This document shows, piece by piece, positions 6,815 through 14,106 of a DNA stretch of 16,092 nucleotides. Source of the DNA: Hyphomonadaceae bacterium UBA1001 (GTDB lineage: Bacteria > Pseudomonadota > Alphaproteobacteria > Caulobacterales > Aquidulcibacteraceae); assembly GCA_002291875.1 (NCBI GenBank), contig DBAV01000258.1, forward strand, positions 1 to 16,092, read 5' to 3'. Below the pieces are notes generated by a model that did no database searches, was not told where the DNA came from, and was given only the letters and a program-made list of their open reading frames with translations. Positions within the stretch are counted from its first letter, which is position 1, and each line of letters begins with the position of its first letter. Made by a program: the position numbers and the translations under genes.

Positions 6815-7081
6815 ATGAGGAAGAGCAGGTTCACGGAAGAGCAGATCATCGCGATCCTGAGGGAGCAGGAGGCGGGGGTGCCGACGGCGGAGGTTTGCCG
6901 GAGGCACGGGATCAGTTCGGCGACGTTTTATGCGTGGAAGTCGAAGTTCGGCGGCATGGATGTCTCGCAGGCGCGCCGGCTCAAGGCGCTCGAGGACGAG
7001 AACGGCCGGCTGAAGCGGATGCTGGCGGACGCGATGCTCGACAACGCGGCGCTGAAGGATCTTCTCGGAAAAAACTGGTGA
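6815..7081 (+). CDS. IS3-family transposase subunit OrfA
   Basis: This 88-residue OrfA is complete. A helix-turn-helix occupies residues about 5-45 (FTEEQIIAILREQEAGVPTA, then EVCRRHGISSATFYAWKSKF) and binds the IS ends. A leucine-zipper-like helix follows (ARRLKALEDENGRLKRMLAD), used for multimerisation in the family. The ATG is preceded by a purine-rich site, GAGAGGACGGACGAG. The frame ends GKNW just after a slippery run of A, where the ribosome can slip into orfB to make the OrfAB transposase. Alone, OrfA acts in the family as a regulator of transposition. Confidence 0.9.
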   Translation: MRKSRFTEEQIIAILREQEAGVPTAEVCRRHGISSATFYAWKSKFGGMDVSQARRLKALEDENGRLKRMLADAMLDNAALKDLLGKNW

Positions 7082-7099
7082 CGCCCGCCGCCAAGCGGG
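7069..7099 (+). promoter_or_regulatory. Programmed -1 frameshift signal of IS3 orfA/orfB
   Basis: The heptamer A AAA AAC sits at 7069-7075 in the zero frame of orfA, and slipping back one base opens orfB. Nine bases downstream is a stem CCCGC (7084-7088) paired with GCGGG (7095-7099) around a 6-base loop, positioned as a stimulatory hairpin. The orfA stop (7079-7081) lies between them, and a GTG in the orfB frame at 7078 could serve for separate OrfB synthesis. Confidence 0.7.
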
Positions 7100-7785
7100 A
7101 GGCGGTCGCGCATCTTCGGGCTCGGTTCGAGATGAGCGAGCGGCGGGCGTGCCGGGTGATCGGGTCGGATCGGACGAGCGTGCGATACCGCGCGACGCGT
7201 CCCACGACGCCGGGCCGCGCGAGCGGCTGAAGACGCTGGCCGAGGAGCGACGGCGGTTCGGCTATCGCCGACTGCACGTGCTGCTGCGCCGCGAGGGTCG
7301 CGAGGTGAACCGCAAGAAGGTGCAGCGCATCCACCGGGAGGAGAGGCTGATGGTGCGCCGTCGGCGAGGCCGCAAGCGCGCGCTCGGCACGCGCCGTCCG
7401 ATCGAGCCGCCCGGTCGGTCAGGCCAGCGCTGGAGCCTCGACTTCGTGTCGGACGCCTTCACCGACGGCCGGCGGTTCCGCGTTCTGGCCGTCGTCGACG
7501 ACTTCACCCGCGAGTGCCTCGGTCTCGTGGCCGACACGTCGATCTCGGGCGTGCGCGGGGCGCGCGGGCCCGACGCGCTGGTGCGCCTGCACGGCCGACC
7601 GGAGATGATCGTCAGCGACAACGGCACGGAGCTCACGAGCAACGCCATCCTCTGCTGGTCGGATCGGACGGGCGTGGCCTGGCACTACATCGCGCCGGGC
7701 AAGCCGACCCAGAACGCCTTCGTCGAGAGCTTCAACGGCCGCCTGCGCGACGAGCTGATGAACGAGACGCTGTTCCACGGGCTCC
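7078..7785 (+). pseudogene. IS3-family transposase OrfB, frameshifted and truncated
   Basis: The -1 frame encodes VTPAAKREAVAHLRARFEMS and RRACRVIGSDRTSVRYRATR, then stops at 7228-7230. The protein resumes in another frame with PRERLKTLAEERRRFGYRRL. Restoring one C in the C-run at about 7201-7203 would join the two as RPHDAGPRERLK, so a single-base deletion explains the break. The rve (integrase core) domain follows with all three catalytic residues: Asp at 7440 (WSLDFVSD), Asp at 7617 (IVSDNGTE) and Glu at 7725 (FVESFNG). The last two are separated by 35 residues, the family standard. Homology ends at MNETLFHGLR. The C-terminal 40-50 residues are replaced by unrelated sequence, so the element is probably dead. 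Confidence 0.8.
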
Positions 7786-8215
7786 GTCTCCGCCACGAAA
7801 CTGTGCCCATCTGTTTCTGCGTGTTTCCTAAGCCAGTGGAAATCGTTTTTCTGCAAGGCTTTTCCGGCGGCAAACGTTTCGCGGTGTGCGCGGGCGTTTC
7901 TCGCTGTCCGCACGGTGAGTGTGGGACAAAATGTGGGACAGGTTCGATGGGGCCTGGTTGACCCCGGGGTGGGTCACGCTAGGGTCGCGGCGGATGCGGT
8001 TTTTCGGCGAACGGTTCGTGCCGACACGAAGAGAGATCGCGCAACGCTGTTTCGGGCAGGTGGAGGGTGCGCGCCTTTTTTCAGGTGCCAACGCGCGGGC
8101 ATGCGCAAAACGCCACCGCCCGATCGTGTTGCCGGGTCGGGGACAACGCCGTCATCGCCTGTCGCTGTCACCCAAAGGCGTTGCGCCTGACCTCACCACA
8201 GCACGGCAGTCGTCA
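7786..8215. other. Gene-free junction, possible old integration site
   Basis: No frame here looks coding on codon bias or protein content. Two items stand out. CCGTCTCCGCCA at 7784-7795 equals the usual 3' end of an alphaproteobacterial tRNA-Ser. A tandem pair TGTGGGACA-AAA-TGTGGGACA lies at 7920-7940. Integrases of genomic islands commonly use tRNA 3' ends, so the stretch may be a leftover attachment site. The tRNA match is short and could instead derive from the IS3 end (CTCCGCCACG fits its reading frame). Confidence 0.3.
8176..8188 (-). terminator. Weak hairpin, possible terminator of the TlpA-like gene
   Basis: AGGCG-TTG-CGCCT forms a perfect 5-bp stem with a 3-base loop, 28 bases downstream of the minus-strand stop at 8216. 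On the transcript it is followed by only UUU before GGG. As an intrinsic terminator it is weak. Confidence 0.25.
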
Positions 8216-9052
8216 TCATGGGGGGGCGGGCTGCGCGGCCAGGGCGGTGAGGAAGTCGAGCGCCTGTGGGCTGGCCCAGACCGAGCCGGGGCCGTCGGGG
8301 TTGATGTGCGAGCCGACCATACGCGCGATCTCGCGTCCGTCGGGGCCGATCAACAGGGTCAGCGGCAGCTGCCCGCCAGAGGCCATCATGATGGCGTCAC
8401 CCTCGGGCGAAGCATCGCGCCACTTCGGCATGCCCTCGGCCCCTGCGCTTGCCAGTGCCTGGCTGGTCCGCTGGCCGAGGTCGGGCGCGTTGCGTTCGGA
8501 CTGCAACGACACGATCCGGATGGCGCCGGCGGAGAGGCGCTGCTTGAGGGCCGCCAAATCGCGTTTTTCGACCAGGCAGGGGGCGCACCAGGTCGCCCAC
8601 ACCGATACCAGCGTGTGTCCCCCGCGCAGGTCCGACAGGCGCACCGTACGCCCGTCAGGATCGACGAACGCACCGTCCAGCGGCGTGCCTTGGGGTGGCG
8701 CCTGGAACCGCCCTGCCATGGGATGGGCGTCAAGATCGCCCGGGAAGTCGGCCGGGCGCGTGTTCGATGACGGCGTGGCGACCGCGTTGGCCAGCAGCGC
8801 CGCGCGGAGGTCGGGCGGCAGGTCGCGCAGGTCGAGCTGGCCGCCCGCGCGGGTGATCGCGTCCTTGAACTGCTGTGTCTGCTCGGGCGTCAGGCCCTCG
8901 GTGGTCAACGAATAGCCCGGTGGAATGCCGCCATCGGGGGTCATTGCGACACCTTCGGTCCGCGCGCCCGGTGCATCGCAGGCAGACAGTCCCCCAAGAA
9001 GCACAGCGCAGACAGCGCCGGCGAGGAATGCGTTGAGCGGATGGCCCGGCAT
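8216..9052 (-). CDS. TlpA/ResA-like thioredoxin-fold lipoprotein
   Basis: The ATG at 9052 was chosen over an upstream in-frame start at 9112. AAAGAGGG precedes it with good spacing, and it yields a lipoprotein signal (residues 1-24, lipobox LSAC with Cys25). The 278-residue protein has a linker (26-110) and then a TlpA-like domain: a strand before HTLVSVWATWCAPC with the redox pair Cys156/Cys159, a following helix, GGQLPLTLLIGPDG containing the expected cis-Pro region, and REIARMVGSH. Such proteins reduce disulfides in the periplasm, often apocytochrome or oxidase CuA cysteines (family knowledge). It is divergent from a CXXCH cytochrome gene, so service to that protein's heme-binding cysteines is an attractive inference. 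Substrate not proven. Confidence 0.85.
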   Translation of the reverse strand: MPGHPLNAFLAGAVCAVLLGGLSACDAPGARTEGVAMTPDGGIPPGYSLTTEGLTPEQTQQFKDAITRAGGQLDLRDLPPDLRAALLANAVATPSSNTRPADFPGDLDAHPMAGRFQAPPQGTPLDGAFVDPDGRTVRLSDLRGGHTLVSVWATWCAPCLVEKRDLAALKQRLSAGAIRIVSLQSERNAPDLGQRTSQALASAGAEGMPKWRDASPEGDAIMMASGGQLPLTLLIGPDGREIARMVGSHINPDGPGSVWASPQALDFLTALAAQPAPP

Positions 9053-9265
9053 GGTGACCCTCTTTCTTGCGGCAAAAGCAGACCGCGACACGGCAAGCCC
9101 GCGCAATCGCAATTCCGACGGGCGGGATCAACTGGTCGTGAAGGCAAGGCAGGCCAGCGCGTGGCCGTAATCGCGTGGCGGCGATCCATCGGCGGGTTTG
9201 AGGTGGCGGATGGTCGGGCGAGCAGGTAGCGTGGGCGGGTGCGCGGAGGCTGGGAAGGGACCGGG
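9053..9265. promoter_or_regulatory. Shared divergent upstream region
   Basis: This 213-base spacer separates the divergent TlpA-like and di-heme cytochrome genes and must contain both promoters. I see no clear sigma-70 pair or strong palindrome. GGGAAGGGA at 9252-9260 is the ribosome site for the plus-strand gene. Confidence 0.4.
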
Positions 9266-10915
9266 GTGGGACGTCTTGCGGTAATGCTGGCGGGGGGATT
9301 TGTCGCGGTGCTGTGCGCGCTGGGCCTTTACGCCTGGTTGGGAGCACGTCAGCAGGCGGTGTCGCTGGCGCGCCCCGCCGTCACCGCGCAGGCAGGGCCC
9401 CAGGCGGTCGGGGCAGCGGCAATGATCGGGGCGGACTTTGGCGGCCTGGGGACGCAGGCGCTGAGAAGCCACGCGCTGCCCTGGCGGCTGATGGCCGCGG
9501 CCCTCGTGCTGGAGGCGCGGCGCGCTGATCCGGCTCTGGCCGAGGATACCACTACGCTGCATCGCGTGCTGGCCGGCTTTGGGTTTCTGGTCGACGCGCG
9601 GCTGGTCAATGCGCCGGCCGGCATTGCGGGCCTGAACCGCGAGCTGCCGCTGGGTCTGACCCATGGTGATCTGTCGCCCGTCGGGGGCTCGAGGGTCAGG
9701 GTGGCAAATCTGGCCTGCGCTGCGTGCCATGCCGGGGTCACCTATGGCGCAGACGGCATGCCGCGCCCCCAGGCGGTGTGGCTGGGCGCGCCGAACACCT
9801 CGATCGACCTCGAGGCGTATACATTGGCGGCGTTTCGGGCGTTGCGCGCCGGCCTCCAGGATCGTGAATCATTGCTGGCGACGGCAGGGCGGCTGTTTCC
9901 GGACATGGACGCGCGCGAGGCGCTGAGTCTGCGCTGGCTGGTGCTGCCGTTGGTCGAGGCGCGAATGCGCGAACTGGGGCCGGTCGACCGGCCCTTGCCC
10001 TTCACCAATGGCCTGCCGGGCAGCACCAACGGGGTGGCGGCGCTGAAGATGGCGCTGGGGGTGCCGCTGATGGAGGGCGGGCCAGCAGATGCGGGCATCG
10101 TGTCCGTGCCGGAACTGGCCGACCGGGTGCTGCGCCGTGCGGTTCTGGTGGATTCGGCCTATGCGGTGCCGGGGGCGCAGCGGGGCCAGCCCACGACCCC
10201 GGCTGACGTCACGCCCCGGCATCTGAGCGCGCTGGCCCTGATCACCACCTTCTTCACTGTCCCCAGCATGGGCGTGCCGCCCGACCAGGCGTCGGCCCAT
10301 CAGGGCGATGCCGAGGCGATCATGGCCTTCCTGCGCGAGGTGCGCCCCCAACCGTTTCCCGGCGCGCTGGACCGTGCTGCGGCCGAGGTGGGGCGGGGGG
10401 TCTATGAGGCCCGCTGTGCGGCCTGCCATGGCAGCCACGGACCGGGGCTCGACGCGCCGCGCCTGGAACGGTTTGCCAACTGGAGCGGGGATGTGGGGAC
10501 CGATACGCTGCGCGCGCGTGCCTTTACGCCCGAGCTGGCGCGCGCCGTTTCGGCCAGCCCCCATGGTCGCCACATGGACGTGGTCTCCAGCGGGCTCTAT
10601 GCCGCCCCGCCACTGACCGGCGTGTGGCGCAGCGCGCCTTATCTGCACAACGGATCGGTGCCAACGCTGGCTGCGCTCCTGAGCCCCGACCAGCGCCCGG
10701 TGCGCTTTCGCGTCGGCGGGCATAAGCTGGACCTCGAGCGGGTCGGGATCGCCCTGGGCCCGGATGGCGATTATCCGGCGCGATACCGCCCCTTTTCCGG
10801 GGCTGCGTGGGTGGACACCACGCGCCCGGGACTGGGCAATCAGGGACATGAATTCGGCGCAGACCTTTCAGCGCGGGACAAGGCGGCGCTGATCGAATAC
10901 CTCAAGCACCTCTGA
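9266..10915 (+). CDS. Membrane-anchored di-heme c-type cytochrome, RoxA/MauG-like
   Basis: The GTG at 9266 has GGGAAGGGA 5 bases upstream and is preferred to the GTG at 9239. The 549-residue protein starts with an uncleaved-looking anchor (LAVMLAGGFVAVLCALGLYA). There are two CAACH heme sites, at residues 151-155 and 384-388. Around the second heme the hallmark motif SAPYLHNGSVPTL lies at 456-468, followed by RFRVGGHKLDLERVGIA, a VDTTRPGLGNQGHEFG segment and DKAALIEYLKHL. This end matches the pattern of rubber-oxygenase RoxA and related di-heme peroxidase-like (MauG superfamily) cytochromes as I know them. The protein should sit in the periplasm and catalyse an oxidation or peroxidase reaction. 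The substrate is unknown, and rubber cleavage should not be assumed. The 3' end overlaps the convergent nitroreductase-fold gene by 14 bases. Confidence 0.8.
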   Translation: MGRLAVMLAGGFVAVLCALGLYAWLGARQQAVSLARPAVTAQAGPQAVGAAAMIGADFGGLGTQALRSHALPWRLMAAALVLEARRADPALAEDTTTLHRVLAGFGFLVDARLVNAPAGIAGLNRELPLGLTHGDLSPVGGSRVRVANLACAACHAGVTYGADGMPRPQAVWLGAPNTSIDLEAYTLAAFRALRAGLQDRESLLATAGRLFPDMDAREALSLRWLVLPLVEARMRELGPVDRPLPFTNGLPGSTNGVAALKMALGVPLMEGGPADAGIVSVPELADRVLRRAVLVDSAYAVPGAQRGQPTTPADVTPRHLSALALITTFFTVPSMGVPPDQASAHQGDAEAIMAFLREVRPQPFPGALDRAAAEVGRGVYEARCAACHGSHGPGLDAPRLERFANWSGDVGTDTLRARAFTPELARAVSASPHGRHMDVVSSGLYAAPPLTGVWRSAPYLHNGSVPTLAALLSPDQRPVRFRVGGHKLDLERVGIALGPDGDYPARYRPFSGAAWVDTTRPGLGNQGHEFGADLSARDKAALIEYLKHL

Positions 10916-11894
10916 GCAGCACCGCATCGAGCGGGAGGCGCGCGCGGGATAGAGCGGGTGTCCGCGCCGGTCGGCGTCCGATCCGTAGGCAGCTGATGAC
11001 CCGTTGTCCGGGCCCCAGGCCGCACCATCGGGCCACTATGGCCGCGGCCTTTGGATCGTCGGCCAGCGCAGCATAGACATGCGCGCCAAGGCCCGCGGCC
11101 TCGATGCGCAACCATGCGCGGTAGAAATGCCGCCCGCTGTCGAGGGCCGGTTCGGCGACCGGGCGATGGAACACCGCCAATGCGGCGCTGTCGGCGATCC
11201 TGGTGCCCTCACCGACCAGCGGCCGCGCAAGCCCGACCGCATCCAGGGCAACAAAGGCCGGTCCCAGAACCACCCCTGCGCCCGCCGCCGCCAGGCCCGA
11301 CATGGCCAAGGCCTCGGCATTCAGCCCGTCCAGCCCCCAGCGCGGGTGTCGGCGCGACAGGCGCATCCACGACACCAGTTCGGCACGATAGGCCTGATTG
11401 CGCAGAAAGGCATGGCTGGCCGTATCGGCCAGACGTGCCGCCTGTGCCAGGACCGCCCGATCGCTCAGGATGGCCAGATCGGATGCCCCGAGCGCGGTGG
11501 CGGCGGCGTGGTCGGCGGATGTGGCAGGGGCGAAGGCGGCACGCCAGGATCGGCGCTGGTGGACCCACTGCGCCAGAGGGTCGGGGTCGCAGCCGGCGGG
11601 CTGAACGGCAAAACGCGCGATCGCGCGCAGATGGGCGACACCCAAGGCGGGCGGGGGGCCCTGGGCGACCAGCCTCAGCCCGCGCCGTGCAGCCGCCAGT
11701 GACGCCCCCTCGATCGCCGCGCCCAGGCTGATGGCCGTGTCGCGGCCTTGCGGGTCGCCTACCGGCAGGCGACGCGTGTTGTCCTCGTGCAGGTCGAGAT
11801 GATCGCCGACAACGCGCCAGCGCGCAGGTTGGACATTGTGGACGCTGGGGGCAAGGGCCGCCTCGGCCACGATCGCCTCGAACACGCAGGTCAT
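10902..11894 (-). CDS. Nitroreductase-fold flavoprotein (Acg/Rv3131-like)
   Basis: The 330-residue protein carries the N-terminal FMN-site pattern LAPSVHNVQPARWRV (residues about 14-28), followed by an acidic/Arg segment (DNTRRLPVGDPQGRD) and ISLGAAIEGASLAA. It is longer than classical nitroreductases (about 200 residues), like the Acg/Rv3131 type, and may hold two half-domains with one degenerate. It may bind FMN and act as an oxidoreductase or as a flavin-binding partner. The reaction cannot be deduced. Its ATG overlaps the stop of the GNAT gene (ATGA), making it the last gene of the operon. In known ThiF-associated systems a nitroreductase-fold partner is common (for example in the fused Rv1355c type), which supports a joint pathway with the ThiF protein upstream. 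Confidence 0.75.
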   Translation of the reverse strand: MTCVFEAIVAEAALAPSVHNVQPARWRVVGDHLDLHEDNTRRLPVGDPQGRDTAISLGAAIEGASLAAARRGLRLVAQGPPPALGVAHLRAIARFAVQPAGCDPDPLAQWVHQRRSWRAAFAPATSADHAAATALGASDLAILSDRAVLAQAARLADTASHAFLRNQAYRAELVSWMRLSRRHPRWGLDGLNAEALAMSGLAAAGAGVVLGPAFVALDAVGLARPLVGEGTRIADSAALAVFHRPVAEPALDSGRHFYRAWLRIEAAGLGAHVYAALADDPKAAAIVARWCGLGPGQRVISCLRIGRRPARTPALSRARLPLDAVLLRGA

Positions 11895-12979
11895 GCAATG
11901 GCCTTACGGAACAGGTGCAGGCGCTGGAGGGGGCGCGCGCCCAGCCGCTGCATCTGGCGCAGGCTGGCGGCATTGGAGTCAGCGATCCAGGTCACCCCCA
12001 GCGAGCGATAACCCGCCGCGCGCAGGGCTTCTACCGTCCGGGCCAGCATGGCGCCCATCAGGCCCCGGCCATGGCGCTGGCGTACCACCGAGTAGAAGAT
12101 GATGACCGCCCGCCGGCGGCGCATGCGGAAGCGCAGATAGTGCCACGGGGCCATCAACCCGATTTCGCCGCGCGTGGCAGAGAGCAGGCCATTGAGGTCG
12201 GGAATGCAGATCACAACGCCGGTCGGGCGGCCGTCCTCGTGCAGGACTGCCGAGAGGCGCGGATCGAGGATGGCGCTTAGCTCGCCGGCCTGAAACGCGA
12301 ACTCGTCCGCCGTCAGCGGCACGAACATGGGATTGTCCCAGAACCCGTCATTCAGGACCTGCCGCGCTTCTTCCATGCGGGCGGGAAAGTCGCGGGGGCG
12401 GATGGGGGCAAACCCGATCGACCCCACATCGGGGGTGGTCACGGGCAGGCGCACCTGGTCGAGGTCGATCTCGAAGGTCGTCATCGGGAAAAACCGCTCA
12501 AAGCCCTGACCTTCCAGCAGCGCGGGCAGATAAGCGGGCCCGACCACCATGTCCGTATAGGCCTGCACGCCGAACCCGCCTGTCACCACGCCGATCTGCT
12601 GCATGGCGGTCAGGTTGAAATTGCCGGCCAGTTCGGTCTGGCCGTGCGCGCGCCCGAAATCGGCGGCGGCTTCCAGCAGGGCTGCGGCGGCGTCGGGGTC
12701 ATCCGCGCAGTCGAAAAAGCCGAACTGGGCGCGCGTGATGGCGTGGCGCGTATTCGAGGCGCGGTGCACATGCGCGATGATACGGCCGACCGGGCGCCCG
12801 TCCCGGTGGGCTGTCCAGAAGGCGAAGGGATTGCCCGCCCGCCAGAGCGGGTTGACCACCGGGTCCAGCATGCGCTCGACATCGCGCCGCATCGGCGCGA
12901 CATGGCCGACCTCGGGGCCGTATATTTGGGTCGGCACCCGCACGAACGCATCGACATCTCCGGCGCGCAGGGTGATCAT
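11891..12979 (-). CDS. Double-GNAT acyltransferase-like protein (YghO-like)
   Basis: The 362-residue protein appears to hold two GNAT folds. The N-terminal half begins ITLRAGDVDAFVRVPTQIYG, has FWTAHRDGRPVGRIIAHVHR and FGFFDCADDPDAAAALLEAA, and resembles the YghO type. The C-terminal half has LSAVLHEDGRPTGVVICIPD and a core YSVVRQRHGRGLMGAMLART, whose RQRHGRGLMG fits the acyl-CoA pyrophosphate loop (R/QxxGxG/A). It ends in the usual ADSNAASLRQMQRLGARPLQ segment. The second domain is the likelier catalyst. It may transfer an acetyl or acyl group to an amine, perhaps the product of the adenylating partner. Start ATG overlaps the stop of the membrane gene, and its own stop overlaps the next start. 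The acceptor is unknown. Confidence 0.8.
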   Translation of the reverse strand: MITLRAGDVDAFVRVPTQIYGPEVGHVAPMRRDVERMLDPVVNPLWRAGNPFAFWTAHRDGRPVGRIIAHVHRASNTRHAITRAQFGFFDCADDPDAAAALLEAAADFGRAHGQTELAGNFNLTAMQQIGVVTGGFGVQAYTDMVVGPAYLPALLEGQGFERFFPMTTFEIDLDQVRLPVTTPDVGSIGFAPIRPRDFPARMEEARQVLNDGFWDNPMFVPLTADEFAFQAGELSAILDPRLSAVLHEDGRPTGVVICIPDLNGLLSATRGEIGLMAPWHYLRFRMRRRRAVIIFYSVVRQRHGRGLMGAMLARTVEALRAAGYRSLGVTWIADSNAASLRQMQRLGARPLQRLHLFRKAIA

Positions 12980-14106
12980 GGACGCGGTCCCGACAGCAGG
13001 CGCGCGGCCATGTCCAGCTGTGCAGCCAGCGATGGCCCTGCCAGTGGCCCCGCTGCAACGGCCAGGAAACGCGGCGGCGCGGACGCCAGTCTGACCAGGT
13101 GCGTCGCGCCCGCTGCATCGAGCAGCTCGCGCGCGGCGGCATCGACATCGGGATCACCATGGCGTCCGTCGGCGACCCTCAGCCGCGCCAACGCGGCCAG
13201 GGCAGCCGGGGGAAGGGCGGCCAGACGCTCGCCTTCGAGGACGCTGGCAGTGGACAGAAGGTCGTGCGCTGCACGCACCGTGGCGGCATCCGCGCCGTCC
13301 GGCAGGAGCGCCAGCGCACCGATCAGCCCGACGCGGTCGGCGCGGCGGGTCCGCAGGCGCTCGAGCAGTACCAAGAGGGCCGCGCCGGCCACCGCAGCAC
13401 CTGCAAGGACAGGGGCCGCATGTGGGGCATTCGGGCCGAACACCAGAGCGGCGCCAAGTCCTGCACCCGCCAGCACCAGAAGGTCGCCGGCCAGGGCCCT
13501 GGGACTGGCCCGCCCGGCCGCGAGCAGGCTGCAGGTCAGCACAACCAGCAAAAGGGCAAAATCACCCCCGCGCGGGCCGTCGGCGCTGCCGGTCACCACA
13601 TAGTCGACCGCTGCCAGCGGAAGCACCAGCACGAAGGTCAGGGTCAGTGCGTCGATCGATGGCCGCTCGGTGGCGTGGGCCTGGCCGCGCTCGCGCAGCA
13701 GCAGTGCGATCATCGCGGTCAGGGTCAGTGCCTGAAATCCGGCCAGCGCGGCAGAGGCTGCGGTGCCAACGAACGGAGCGATCCCGATCGCCACCAGACT
13801 GAAAACGCCGCCACCGACCAGCACCGCATACTTCAGTGGGCGCGGCGCGTGCCGACGCGTGACCTCCTCGATCACACGCACGCCGACCATGGGCAGCCAG
13901 GCCGCTGCCAGCAGCTCCACCACCAGCGCCCAGTCCGCATCGCCGGTGATGGCGCGCACAAGCCGCGCGGCCAGCAGGACGGTGGCAACCAGGGTCAGCT
14001 CGCGCAGGCGCCCCTCGACGCCGTCGCGCTCGGCCGGGGAGAGGGCGAACAGGGCCGCCAGCGCTGCGGCAACCGCGATGGCGGTAATGGCGTCCGCGCC
14101 GGTCAT
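12976..14106 (-). CDS. Polytopic membrane protein with a soluble C-terminal domain
   Basis: The 376-residue protein has about eight hydrophobic segments over residues 5-265, for example ITAIAVAAALAALFALSP, LKYAVLVGGGVFSLVAIGIA, LTLTFVLVLPLAAVDYVV and APVLAGAAVAGAALLVLLER. A charged Ala/Leu/Asp-rich domain of about 110 residues follows. I do not recognise the family, and there are no obvious transporter or kinase motifs. The position between the ThiF-like and GNAT genes, with ATGA overlaps on both sides, implies it works with them. It could anchor the complex at the membrane, export the product or supply a lipid-linked substrate. These options are inference. The ends of the soluble domain (RFLAVAAGPLAGPSLAAQL) show no catalytic signature. 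Confidence 0.7.
   Translation of the reverse strand: MTGADAITAIAVAAALAALFALSPAERDGVEGRLRELTLVATVLLAARLVRAITGDADWALVVELLAAAWLPMVGVRVIEEVTRRHAPRPLKYAVLVGGGVFSLVAIGIAPFVGTAASAALAGFQALTLTAMIALLLRERGQAHATERPSIDALTLTFVLVLPLAAVDYVVTGSADGPRGGDFALLLVVLTCSLLAAGRASPRALAGDLLVLAGAGLGAALVFGPNAPHAAPVLAGAAVAGAALLVLLERLRTRRADRVGLIGALALLPDGADAATVRAAHDLLSTASVLEGERLAALPPAALAALARLRVADGRHGDPDVDAAARELLDAAGATHLVRLASAPPRFLAVAAGPLAGPSLAAQLDMAARLLSGPRP

Larger units (their letters stand above)
6751..7785 (+). mobile_element. IS3-family element lacking its right end
   Basis: The left end appears to begin TGACGTGACCCCCTGAATCT at 6751, of the TGA...TGACCCCC type usual in this family. It is followed 64 bases later by orfA and then by orfB in the -1 frame. 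OrfB homology stops near 7785, in the MNETLF region shortly after the catalytic Glu. No matching right terminal repeat is found downstream. The element is therefore truncated by deletion or by a later insertion event. It replaces whatever gene was divergent from the HxlR regulator. Confidence 0.75.

Noticed and set aside
7950..7980. GGGTGGGTCAC as the missing right end of the IS3 element
   Set aside because: Only a short partial match to the left terminal repeat, and orfB homology already ends about 170 bases earlier.
7915..8190. Small frames in the 7.9-8.2 kb stretch, both strands
   Set aside because: None has a ribosome site, consistent codon bias or recognisable motif; treated as gene-free.
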